From positions 1,235,001 to 1,279,926 of the forward strand of contig CP007051.1 of the NCBI GenBank assembly GCA_000517565.1: a stretch of DNA of 44,926 bases. The letters are read 5' to 3'. Every line of letters begins with the position of its first letter. The first letter of the stretch is position 1. Shown here in pieces: positions 19,044-26,312 of this stretch. This DNA is from Desulfurella acetivorans A63. Lineage in GTDB: Bacteria; Campylobacterota_A; Desulfurellia; Desulfurellales; Desulfurellaceae. Position numbers and translations under genes: made by a program. Under the pieces are notes generated by a model. The model was not told the origin of the DNA, ran no database searches, and worked only from the letters and a program-made list of their open reading frames with translations.

Positions 19044-20052
19044 CTTGCACCTCCTTTGGTAGCTCAAAGTAGCCAAGCTCATCGGATTCACTTTTAATAT
19101 CAGCCCAGTCTTTATCAGATAGCATATCAAGAGCTACATTGTATAAAATTTCCTGTTCTTTTTTTGTATGAAGTGCAAATGTCTCAAGCATATACCTATA
19201 ATTTGAAACTAAACGATCTACAAAATCTTCATAATTAATAGTTTCGTGATTATCAAGCAATTTTTCTATGCGGTTTCTTGCTTGCTTCATATTGTAGTGG
19301 TCTTGCCACATTATAGATGGAGGTTCTTCTACTCCATATTTTTCTATTACAGGAAACAGCGTATTTTCCTGGCGCGTGTTGTGATTGTCTTCTGCTTGTT
19401 TTTGCAGCTTTATGATCTGCTTTAGCTGCTCAATTACGCTTTGGGCTGAAGCATAATCTTGATAGTTTTTTAAAGTATTTGCTAAATTAAAACCATTTTC
19501 CATATACATCATAATTGCATCATGATCTTTTATAAGCCTGTAGAGAGGATGATTTTTATCTATGCGCATTCTTGAGCTTGAGATTTGCTCTTTGAATAAC
19601 TCCATATGAATATTGCAGGCTTTCATAAGATCGTCTGTTGTGTAACCTTCGTTTTTTAACTCGCTTTCAACAACTGCAATAAGCACTGGATCAGCTTTTT
19701 CTATCAAATCTTTAAAGCGATTTTTTGCTTCTTCCACATTTTCTTTATTATAAATTTGCTTTAATATAGCCTTTAGCTTTTCTTTGATCTCTTTTGTATT
19801 TGTATCAGCAGATTTTTTATCATTTACAAAACCGCTTTTTATACCATTTTCGATAATTTGTAAAAATTCTTCAAAACTGTAACCACCCCTTATTGCAACA
19901 TGAGCCAGATCCACTCTTGGTGCCATAAGCTGAACGATTACTTTATTTGTAAGCATTTTATAGAGCGGATTTCTAGAGTATAAATAATCAGGTATGTTTG
20001 GGTATGCTTCAAGGAGTTTGCTAAACTTATCTTTTGGTTTGTAATCAAGCAT
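19036..20052 (-). CDS. DUF1858/DUF438/hemerythrin-domain protein
   Basis: This 338-residue soluble protein has three parts. Residues 1-75 resemble DUF1858/ScdA_N (LLEAYPNIPDYLYSRNP...APRVDLAHVAIRGGYSFEEFL). About 85-165 resembles DUF438 (LKAILKQIYNKENVEEAKNRFKDLI). About 170-330 is a hemerythrin-like bundle with candidate iron ligands in IKDHDAIMMYM, DNHNTRQENTLFPVIEKYG and the HTKKEQEIL helix. ScdA/YtfE relatives repair iron-sulfur clusters after nitrosative stress. It lies between hcp and the nar cluster, with a hairpin after hcp, and overlaps the PAS gene by eight bases. Function in NO or oxygen defence is inference. Confidence 0.82.
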   Translation of the reverse strand: MLDYKPKDKFSKLLEAYPNIPDYLYSRNPLYKMLTNKVIVQLMAPRVDLAHVAIRGGYSFEEFLQIIENGIKSGFVNDKKSADTNTKEIKEKLKAILKQIYNKENVEEAKNRFKDLIEKADPVLIAVVESELKNEGYTTDDLMKACNIHMELFKEQISSSRMRIDKNHPLYRLIKDHDAIMMYMENGFNLANTLKNYQDYASAQSVIEQLKQIIKLQKQAEDNHNTRQENTLFPVIEKYGVEEPPSIMWQDHYNMKQARNRIEKLLDNHETINYEDFVDRLVSNYRYMLETFALHTKKEQEILYNVALDMLSDKDWADIKSESDELGYFELPKEVQDE

Positions 20053-20069
20053 TGTTCACCTCTAATAAT

Positions 20070-20094
20070 AAAGGAAGGCAAAAAGCCTTCCTTT
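20070..20094 (-). terminator. Terminator-like hairpin after hcp
   Basis: On the minus strand AAAGGAAGGC, a five-T loop and GCCTTCCTTT form a 10-bp stem, followed by ATTATTA. It would end or attenuate the hcp transcript before the DUF438 gene. Confidence 0.75.
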
Positions 20095-20103
20095 CTAAAA
20101 AAT

Positions 20104-21744
20104 TTACTTTCCTTGCATAATAAGCTCTAAATCTTGCTGGACTTCTCCAATAGGCTTTACATCAAAGTTTTCAACAATAACCTTGGCTACATTTGGTGAT
20201 AAAAATGCTGGTAGCGTTGGACCCAGCCTTATGCCTTTTACGCCCAAATATAGCAAAGCTAAGAAAACAGTTACAGCTTTTTGCTCATACCATGCTATAT
20301 CGTAAGAAATAGGAAGCTTATTAATATCGTCAAGCCCAAATGCTTCTTTTAGCTTTAGTGCAATAACAGCCAAAGAATAAGAGTCATTGCACTGTCCTGC
20401 ATCCAGTACCCTTGGTATACCGTTTATGTCACCTAAATTTAGTTTGTTGTAGCGATATTTTGCACAACCTGCTGTTAAAATGACAGTATCTTTTGGCAGG
20501 CTTTCAGCCAGATTTGTGTAGTATTTTCTTGTATTGTGTCTGCCATCGCATCCTGCCATTACAACAAACCTCTTTATTGCTCCAGAATTAACTGCTTCTA
20601 TTACTTTATCTGCCAAAGCCAGTACCTGATTGTGCGCAAAACCACCTACAATAGTTCCTGTTTCAATTTGAGTTGGAGGTGGACACTTTTTTGCCATCTC
20701 AATAATGGGTGAAAAATCTTTTGGCCTGCCATCTTTCCTATCTGGTATATGCTTCAATCCAGGATAGCCCACTACGCCTGTTGTAAATACCCTGTCTTTA
20801 TAGGAATCTCTTGGTGGCACAAGGCAGTTTGTAGTCATAAGAATCGGTCCGTTAAAAGATTCAAATTCTTTTGTTTGCAACCACCAGGCATTACCGTAAT
20901 TGCCTACAAAATGATCGTATTTTTTAAACTTTGGATAATAATTTGCAGGAAGCATCTCGCCATGAGTATAAACATCCACTCCAGTATTTTTTGTTTGCTC
21001 AAGCAATTCTTCCATATCCTTTAAATCATGCCCGGAAATCAGTATACCTGGTCTGTTGCGTGTACCTATGCTTACTTTTGTGATTTCTGGGTTACCGTAT
21101 GTAGATGTATTGGCTTTGTCTAAAAGTTCCATTGTCTTTACAGAAAACTCACCTGTTTTCATAACAAGGCTTATTAGTTCATCTTGACTTAAGTTTTCGG
21201 TTAATTGTGCAAGCGTATCTATCATAAAACTTGTAATTGACTCATCTTCAAAGCCAAGCACGCTTGCATGGTCGTAATATGCAGCCATACCTTTTAAGCC
21301 ATACACAATAAGTTCTTTTAAAGACCTTATATCTTCATTGGTTTCACTTAATACGCCTATACTTTTTGAAAATTCTAAAGCTTTTTGTTTTGTTTCAAAC
21401 TCATATAGGTTTGAATACGATACATTTTTTCCTTTAGAGCTCAAAAAAGAGCCAAGTAGCTTTGCTTGTGCATTTGTCTGCTTAATTTGCTCTATAACGC
21501 GTTCATCATCAAAATTGACATTTGTGATAGTCATAAATAGGCTTTCTGATACAAATTTCCCTGTAGGTTTTGGATCAAAACCGTTAGAAATTGCCTGTCT
21601 TGCTATAACCGATATACCTTTTAAATTATAAATCAATACATCCATTAAATTAGATGTATGATCCTCTTTGCCGCATATTCCTTTTTCTACACTGCAACCT
21701 ATACCGTGCATTGCCTCCTGGCACTGATAACAAAACATTGACAT
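20104..21744 (-). CDS. hcp: Hybrid cluster protein / hydroxylamine reductase
   Basis: This 546-residue protein matches hybrid cluster protein along its whole length. The N-terminal cysteine cluster is [13 protein letters not shown] followed by GICG. Further ligand regions are [12 protein letters not shown], the [13 protein letters not shown] segment, [29 protein letters not shown] and the final [11 protein letters not shown] stretch. Hcp reduces hydroxylamine to ammonia in vitro and also acts as an NO reductase. ATG 21744 is chosen because it is five bases from GGAGGTG; the in-frame ATG at 21774 has no ribosome site. A perfect TTGAC-N4-GTCAA palindrome precedes it. With Hao it would complete nitrite reduction to ammonia. 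Confidence 0.96.
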   Translation of the reverse strand: MSMFCYQCQEAMHGIGCSVEKGICGKEDHTSNLMDVLIYNLKGISVIARQAISNGFDPKPTGKFVSESLFMTITNVNFDDERVIEQIKQTNAQAKLLGSFLSSKGKNVSYSNLYEFETKQKALEFSKSIGVLSETNEDIRSLKELIVYGLKGMAAYYDHASVLGFEDESITSFMIDTLAQLTENLSQDELISLVMKTGEFSVKTMELLDKANTSTYGNPEITKVSIGTRNRPGILISGHDLKDMEELLEQTKNTGVDVYTHGEMLPANYYPKFKKYDHFVGNYGNAWWLQTKEFESFNGPILMTTNCLVPPRDSYKDRVFTTGVVGYPGLKHIPDRKDGRPKDFSPIIEMAKKCPPPTQIETGTIVGGFAHNQVLALADKVIEAVNSGAIKRFVVMAGCDGRHNTRKYYTNLAESLPKDTVILTAGCAKYRYNKLNLGDINGIPRVLDAGQCNDSYSLAVIALKLKEAFGLDDINKLPISYDIAWYEQKAVTVFLALLYLGVKGIRLGPTLPAFLSPNVAKVIVENFDVKPIGEVQQDLELIMQGK

Positions 21745-21774
21745 AAGCACCTCCGCTTTTTTTTCTTTATTCAT

Positions 21775-21815
21775 AGTTTAAACAATATTTTCTAAATTAA
21801 ATTGACGCATGTCAA
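21775..21815 (-). promoter_or_regulatory. Perfect HcpR/DNR-like palindrome and -10 upstream of hcp
   Basis: TTGACGCATGTCAA (21802-21815) is perfectly symmetric and matches the TTGAC-N4-GTCAA form known for HcpR/DNR-type CRP/FNR regulators of hcp genes. A -10-like TAAACT (21775-21780, minus) starts 28.5 bp from its centre. Confidence 0.8.
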
Positions 21816-21913
21816 AAAAGTGATAAAAGTGGTAAAGTTATTTTTGTTTTTTATTGTTTCTTTTGTAATATGTATCTAAAGCTTGATATTGGTAGACATT
21901 GTGGACAAGATTT

Positions 21914-21955
21914 TTAACATTAGTCAATTAAATTTATAAGGTTTTAGTGTAAAAT
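21914..21955 (+). promoter_or_regulatory. Degenerate CRP/FNR-type site and -10 upstream of the ygbA-like gene
   Basis: TTAACATTAGTCAA (21914-21927) differs from TTGAC-N4-GTCAA at one position. The -10 TAAAAT (21950-21955) starts exactly 29.5 bp from its centre. The predicted transcript start, about 21962, is almost at the ATG (21964), so the mRNA would have little or no leader. Confidence 0.55.
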
Positions 21956-21963
21956 AAAAAAAT

Positions 21964-22284
21964 ATGAAAAACAAGCAGGAAAAAATTAAACATGACAAAA
22001 AGGTTATTAAAAATTTTATCAAACTATACTGCAGAAAAAATCATTTAGAAAAGGGCGTAGAAGTTTACAAGGATGATTTATGCAAAGATTGTTACGAGTT
22101 GTTAAATTACGCTTACATGAAATTAGACAACTGCCCTTTAGACCCAAAACCCATGTGTAAAAAGTGTTTAATCCATTGCTACAGTAAAAAAAACAAAGAA
22201 AAAATTAAACAAATAATGAAATTTAGCGGTCTCTACCTAATAAAACACGGCAGGATAGATCTTCTTTTGCATTATTATTTTTAA
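21964..22284 (+). CDS. YgbA-family (nitrous-oxide-stimulated promoter family) protein
   Basis: This 106-residue soluble protein matches the YgbA family (PF11756 as I recall): CKDCYELLNYAYMKLDNCPLDPKPMCKKCLIHCY gives a four-to-six cysteine cluster (quoted in two parts: CKDCYELLNYAYMKL and CPLDPKPMCKKC), then IKQIMKFSGLYLIKHG. In E. coli ygbA is induced by nitric oxide through NsrR. The cysteines could hold zinc or an iron-sulfur cluster. It is divergent from hcp and has its own FNR-like site. No ribosome site precedes the ATG, consistent with a near-leaderless mRNA. The molecular function of the family is poorly known. Confidence 0.8.
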   Translation: MKNKQEKIKHDKKVIKNFIKLYCRKNHLEKGVEVYKDDLCKDCYELLNYAYMKLDNCPLDPKPMCKKCLIHCYSKKNKEKIKQIMKFSGLYLIKHGRIDLLLHYYF

Positions 22285-22291
22285 AAAAAGT

Positions 22292-22741
22292 TCATCCAAG
22301 TTTTGTTTTGCTTTTTAAATACCAATATATGCTTGGGTAACCAACTAAAAATTCTAAAATAATAACAATTATCCTGCCTATTATAGAACCTTGCGAAAAA
22401 AATACCACAATACTAATAAGCGGTATAAGCAAAAACAAAGCTCTCCAGGTAAGAGACATATAAATTAAAAGTGCGTTTAACCCAATAAAACCATAAGAAG
22501 GCAATATATTTTTGAAATATTCGTTTTTTAAACTTAATTTTTTGAATTCTTTGTATATAACAATAATTGAAAATAATATAAAAATCAAAAATATAGTTAC
22601 AAACAGCCAGATTTCGTTAATATAATACGCGGCTTTAAAAAAAATAAAAATCGATATTATTAAAACTAAAAATAATTTTAAGCAAATAGTAGACCATAGT
22701 TTAAAAGCAATATCTGGTAAATCTTTTCCTTTGATCGCCAT
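22292..22741 (-). CDS. Small membrane protein of unknown function under FNR-type control
   Basis: This 149-residue protein has four to five predicted spans (KLFLVLIISIFIFF, LFVTIFLIFILFSIIVI, FIGLNALLIYMSL, ALFLLIPLISIVVFF, IIVIILEFLVGYP) and a short hydrophilic start (MAIKGKDLPDIAFKLW). I do not recognise a family. A perfect FNR palindrome with a well-placed -10 lies directly upstream, so the gene is likely induced with the neighbouring nitrogen-oxide genes. The predicted transcript start coincides with the ATG and no ribosome site is present. It converges with the ygbA-like gene seven bases away. Confidence 0.7.
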   Translation of the reverse strand: MAIKGKDLPDIAFKLWSTICLKLFLVLIISIFIFFKAAYYINEIWLFVTIFLIFILFSIIVIYKEFKKLSLKNEYFKNILPSYGFIGLNALLIYMSLTWRALFLLIPLISIVVFFSQGSIIGRIIVIILEFLVGYPSIYWYLKSKTKLG

Positions 22742-22747
22742 ATTTTG

Positions 22748-22789
22748 ATTTTAAACAAGTTTTGTCCAAAAAGAATTGATTAAAATCAA
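22748..22789 (-). promoter_or_regulatory. Perfect FNR box and -10 upstream of the membrane-protein gene
   Basis: TTGATTAAAATCAA (22776-22789) is a perfect TTGAT-N4-ATCAA site. The minus-strand -10 TAAAAT (22748-22753) starts exactly 29.5 bp from its centre, which is class II spacing. The predicted start of transcription falls at about 22741, the A of the ATG. Confidence 0.75.
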
Positions 22790-23076
22790 ATATTTAGTAA
22801 TTATTTTCATTCAATTTTGATAATAACCAAATCGTTTTTGATATGCATAGCTTCATAATCTTTTTAAAACTTTTCTTTGTTGTTATTTTAATAAGATTCA
22901 GGTACCCAAAATCTTTAAATAACTCTACTGTGCTGCTTTATTCTTCAATATATTTGCCTGATTTCAGTATTTTAATTCTTTTTTAGCCCGTATAAAAGAT
23001 GCAACTTTATCTTTATATTAAATATAATATAATCGTAAAGGCATCATATGAAACAAAAAGTATAGCCAGATTAAGC
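22790..23076. other. AT-rich gap without a clear gene
   Basis: No start-to-stop gene is visible here. On the minus strand one frame stays open for 48 codons (22937 down to a stop at 22794) without a start codon (ELFKDFGYLNLIKITT...), which could be the tail of a lost gene. It lies next to the truncated ABC permease and the decayed transposase, so it is probably part of the same scar. Confidence 0.4.
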
Positions 23077-23349
23077 TTAACCAGTTTTCTTTTTAAATAA
23101 CACGACAGCCATGGCCATCGTAAAAAAACTGATAGGTAAAAGTGGCCATATTGTAACAAAAACTATCTTGAGGGATGGGTTTTCCAAAAATATAGCTCTT
23201 GAAATTGTAACCATATACTGTAGAGGATTAATATAAGCAACCCAACGCATAGTAGATGGTATATTTTCAATTGGTGTAGCAAAACCACTTAAAAGTACCA
23301 TTGGCACTACATATGAAAATCCATCCGACTTCATCACTTTTCCACCCAA
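23077..23349 (-). pseudogene. C-terminal remnant of an ABC-2 type transporter permease
   Basis: The last ~85 residues match the C-terminal membrane part of ABC-2 permeases (YhhJ/YbhR type): the conserved VVPMVLLSGFATPIENIP segment, INPLQYMVTISRAIFL and a last span ending VLFKKKTG. A complete permease has about 370 residues. Everything upstream of about residue 290 is missing and replaced by transposase remnants starting at 23380. The in-frame ATG at 23349 is not a true start because homology begins a few codons later. No ATPase partner gene is nearby. Confidence 0.78.
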
Positions 23350-23379
23350 AACCCATTCCCCAAAGGGTTTTCATTTTTT

Positions 23380-24329
23380 TTAGGCACTACATATCCTATA
23401 CACAGATGTTTTTAGACTAACATTCATAAGTTTATAGATTTTTTCGGCATCCAATGGAACATTGGAAGGCAAAACATATCTTTTGTTTGTTTTTTTATCA
23501 TGTAGTATGCTTGCCTGAACAGATAAGAGGGTCTTTCTTATCTGCTGAAGTGATAGTTTTTTGTATTGCAGTCTTACTCTATGCTCAAGGTGTCTTATGA
23601 GCGTATAAGCCATAAAGGATATGGCAATATGGGCTTTTATTCTTCTTTCTTTCCAGTGGTATATAGGCCTTATCTTTAGGTCATGTTTTGTAATTCTAAA
23701 AGATTCTTCAATTTGCCAGAGATTGGCATATTGGTGTGTATTCCGTTTTTCTTAAACTCATACTCTGTGAATGACTCAAAGTAGAGGGTTGTAGCATCAA
23801 AATAGATTACATCTATCTTATCTCTAAATAAGCTCTTTGTGTTTTTATATACAAGCTCGTTGAGCTTTTCTATACTTTTATCTGTTATCTTATCCATCAT
23901 CCTATATACTGCATTTAGATCAAGCTTAATTCCGAAGTTTTCCTCTAAGTCTAATACAGATGCCCTCTTGCTTTCAGGATTGGCAATCCTTGCCAATACT
24001 ATCTCTTTTAGAGTGTTGGATGTTTTTCTGTTTCTTGCAGGATTGGAAATAGTATGAGAAAAACCAATCTCGTCATATAGTTTTCCGTATATATCGTGTA
24101 TGCCCCTTATTATTCTATCCTCTTCTTCTATGTCAAGAAGATTAACAGCATAGTCAAGGTTTATATTATTTTGTGTTTTTGCAAGGTTATTATTGGTAAT
24201 AGGACAGCTACTGTTAAAGTTAAGATGCAAGTAGTGGTTTGATGAAGTCGGGAATAACCTTAAACGTTCTAGCGTTTCTTTAAACGAATAGCAAAAAACA
24301 AAAAAATAATAACCCAGAGTGGTCATCAT
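23380..24329 (-). mobile_element. Decayed IS1634-type DDE transposase with internal deletion
   Basis: Two out-of-frame pieces belong to one transposase. The upstream piece (24329 to about 23740) has LKEIVLARIANPESKRASVL and the first catalytic Asp in IYFDATTLYFESF. The downstream piece, open from about 23735 to 23380, reads YANLWQIEESFRITKHDLKI and RIKAHIAISFMAYTLIRHLEHR, the conserved C-terminal region of the IS1634 family. The link between EFKKNG and QYANLW lacks roughly 200 residues, including the second catalytic Asp region, so it is inactive. I could not define terminal inverted repeats or target duplications. Its insertion or rearrangement probably truncated the neighbouring ABC permease. 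Confidence 0.8.
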
Positions 24330-24425
24330 TAACTATGTATTTTTTAGTATTTTTTATTTAAATCCTCAAACTTTGACAAATTAACCTCTTATGACATTTT
24401 AATATAAATAAAACAATCACAATTT

Positions 24426-24650
24426 CTACTCTTCCAGCTCTCCCACCACCTTGAATCTCTCAAGCACTCTATCATCATGTGGCGCATCATCTATTTCGGC
24501 TGTAAGGTCTACTCCCGCATTGTGTGTTCCTATGTGTTCTCCACCTGTCCACATATCAGAGTCACTAACATCATAGATTTTACCTTCGTAAGCAACATAT
24601 ACTGGCATCCCGTTTTTACCATTGTATTTTTTTAACTCATCTTTTGTCAT
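24426..24650 (-). CDS. Cytochrome b5-like heme-binding domain protein
   Basis: This 74-residue protein is essentially one cytochrome b5-like domain: LKKYNGKNGMPVYVAYEGKIYDVS, then SDMWTGGEHIGTHNAGVDLT and EIDDAPHDDRVLERFKVVGEL. Histidines in EHIGTHNAG and APHDD are candidate ligands. There is no signal peptide, so it is cytoplasmic. It starts three bases after the ferredoxin gene and is the last gene of the flavodiiron operon. A role as a small electron carrier or heme sensor is inference. Confidence 0.82.
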   Translation of the reverse strand: MTKDELKKYNGKNGMPVYVAYEGKIYDVSDSDMWTGGEHIGTHNAGVDLTAEIDDAPHDDRVLERFKVVGELEE

Positions 24651-24653
24651 GGT

Positions 24654-24839
24654 TTAGCCCTCCAATGATATAGATTGTGTAGGACATGAATCTTTGGCTT
24701 CTTCGCAACATCCAGCATCGCAATTGTCAGCTATTACACGCGCTTTTGAGCCATCTTCATTCATCTCAAACACTTGTGGGCACACATCTGCACAAACGCC
24801 ACAGCCTATGCATGTTTGTTCATCAATTACAGCTTTCAT
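24654..24839 (-). CDS. Ferredoxin, single [4Fe-4S] type
   Basis: This 61-residue acidic ferredoxin has CIGCGVCADVCP for three ligands plus the fourth Cys in DSCPTQSI. Two additional neighbouring cysteines (CDAGCCEE) occupy the place where larger ferredoxins hold a second cluster. It overlaps the PAS gene by four bases and precedes the b5 gene by three. It could pass electrons to the flavodiiron protein of the same operon; that is inference. Confidence 0.9.
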   Translation of the reverse strand: MKAVIDEQTCIGCGVCADVCPQVFEMNEDGSKARVIADNCDAGCCEEAKDSCPTQSISLEG

Positions 24840-25282
24840 ACATCCTCCTTAAATTGCTTTAGTTTGTTTTTTAATTCTTCTATTTCGTTTTTCAATTGCT
24901 TTTTTTCTAAGAAGCTTTTTGTAGCATCTCTGATTATAGCTCCAAAACCCAAAAGTTTTGAGTCTTGCTCTACTACAGCTATGCTAAAATCTATGGATAG
25001 AGATTTGTTGTTTTTTCCAATAGCCGGTACTGATAGCAAATCATCAGAATATTTGCTGCTTTTTGATTTTATAGCGCTAAAAAAACCATCCCAGTGCCTT
25101 TTCCTATATTTTTCCGGTATTATAATATCAAGGCTTTGACCTATGGCTTCACTTGAACTATAGCCAAATATTTTTTCACAGCCTCTGCTCCATATTTTAA
25201 TAATACCACCTACATCACAAAACAAAATCCCATCGCCCACGCCATTAAAAATCGCCTCTAAAATTTGACAGTTTTGACTCAT
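24836..25282 (-). CDS. PAS-domain protein with C-terminal coiled coil
   Basis: This 148-residue protein has a PAS domain (residues 5-115: ILEAIFNGVGDGILFCD, IKIWSRGCEKIFGYSSSEAIG, then IIPEKYRKRHWDGFF, a stretch common in heme- or ligand-binding PAS proteins) and a Lys/Glu-rich helix from 116 to 148 (FLEKKQLKNEIEELKNKLK). No kinase or output domain is present. Four-base overlaps on both sides tie it to the DUF488 and ferredoxin genes. It may be a cytoplasmic NO, oxygen or redox sensor. Confidence 0.85.
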   Translation of the reverse strand: MSQNCQILEAIFNGVGDGILFCDVGGIIKIWSRGCEKIFGYSSSEAIGQSLDIIIPEKYRKRHWDGFFSAIKSKSSKYSDDLLSVPAIGKNNKSLSIDFSIAVVEQDSKLLGFGAIIRDATKSFLEKKQLKNEIEELKNKLKQFKEDV

Positions 25283-25626
25283 AAATAACTCCTTTCAATG
25301 TATTCTAAAAGTGCTTTTGCATTATTTAGAGGGCTTTTGGACGAATAAACAAGTGTGATAGTTCCAACTTTTGACTTTTCTACAATCATATCTAAAAGTT
25401 CTTTTTTGCTTGAGAGTTCATTAAAATAGCGTTCCTTAAACTCATCCCATTTTGTTTCATCATGAGCATACCACTTTCTAAGCTCACTGCTTGGTGCAAT
25501 TTCTTTTAGCCATAAATCTATGTGTGCTTTTTGTTTTGAAATACTCCTTGGCCAGAGCCTATCAACCAGTATCCTATAGCCGTCTGTATTCTCATATGAA
25601 GAGTAAGCGCTTTTTAGTTTTATCAT
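25279..25626 (-). CDS. DUF488 (YeaO-like) protein
   Basis: This 115-residue protein carries the DUF488 marks: YRILVDRLWPRSISK near the N-terminus, then WLKEIAPSSELRKWYAHDETKW and FKERYFNEL. The family is widespread, small and soluble; its biochemical role is not settled. Four-base overlaps with the amidotransferase gene upstream and the PAS gene downstream show it is expressed with the flavodiiron operon. Confidence 0.88.
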   Translation of the reverse strand: MIKLKSAYSSYENTDGYRILVDRLWPRSISKQKAHIDLWLKEIAPSSELRKWYAHDETKWDEFKERYFNELSSKKELLDMIVEKSKVGTITLVYSSKSPLNNAKALLEYIERSYL

Positions 25627-26309
25627 AAGGCACCATTTTCTATGTTATTTATTAAGTATTCGATATATTTTTTTAGAGTCAGTGTATAAACCTTAGCGTT
25701 GTCTAATATATCTTGAGTGTTTAAATTTTCTTTTTCAACTTCTTCATTGTATTCCAGTAACCATTTTTTTATCATATCCAGTCTTACCTCAATGTGAAAC
25801 TGAAGACCGATTGCATTTTTATATACAAACCCCTGATTTTTATAAGAAGAAGATGAAAATACGCGTTGTGTATTATTTGGTAAGTCAAAAGTATCGTTGT
25901 GCCATTGAAATGCTTTGAATTTATCAGGAAAATTATAAAAGTATTCGTGGTTTGAAACTTTATGTATATCGAAAAAACCAATCTCTTTTGTATGTCCTTT
26001 ATAAACCCTTGCACCCAAGACTCTAGCAAGCATTTGAGAACCTAAACATATACCTATAAGTGGTATATTGAGTGTTAGCGCTTCTTCTATAACTTTATAC
26101 TCGTGCTTTAAAAACGGGAATTTATCTTCTTCATAGGCTCCCATGTAACCCCCAAGCACAAGTATCAGTGAATAATTTTTTAGATTGCCAGCTAATTGTC
26201 CTTTGAAGGCATCAATATAGCTTATTTGATAGTTTTTTTGTCTTAATACCTCTTCAAAAAGGCCAGCATGCTCAATTGCGACATTACGTATAGCAAGTAA
26301 CTGTTTCAT
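25623..26309 (-). CDS. Class I glutamine amidotransferase-like protein
   Basis: This 228-residue protein has the class I triad: the nucleophile Cys88 in GICLGSQMLARVLGA and the His-x-Glu pair in LQFHIEV near residue 173. The LILVLGGYMGAYEEDKFPFL segment is typical of stand-alone GMP-synthase-like amidotransferases. The acceptor substrate is unknown. It begins three bases after the flavodiiron gene and overlaps DUF488 by four, an unusual partnership for this enzyme class. Confidence 0.88.
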   Translation of the reverse strand: MKQLLAIRNVAIEHAGLFEEVLRQKNYQISYIDAFKGQLAGNLKNYSLILVLGGYMGAYEEDKFPFLKHEYKVIEEALTLNIPLIGICLGSQMLARVLGARVYKGHTKEIGFFDIHKVSNHEYFYNFPDKFKAFQWHNDTFDLPNNTQRVFSSSSYKNQGFVYKNAIGLQFHIEVRLDMIKKWLLEYNEEVEKENLNTQDILDNAKVYTLTLKKYIEYLINNIENGAL

Positions 26310-26312
26310 AAA

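Noticed and set aside
23303-23394. A 12-bp direct repeat GGCACTACATAT (23303-23314 and 23383-23394) as a target-site duplication
   Set aside because: The second copy lies within the coding end of the transposase remnant, and the repeats enclose only about 70 bp rather than an element, so chance is more likely.
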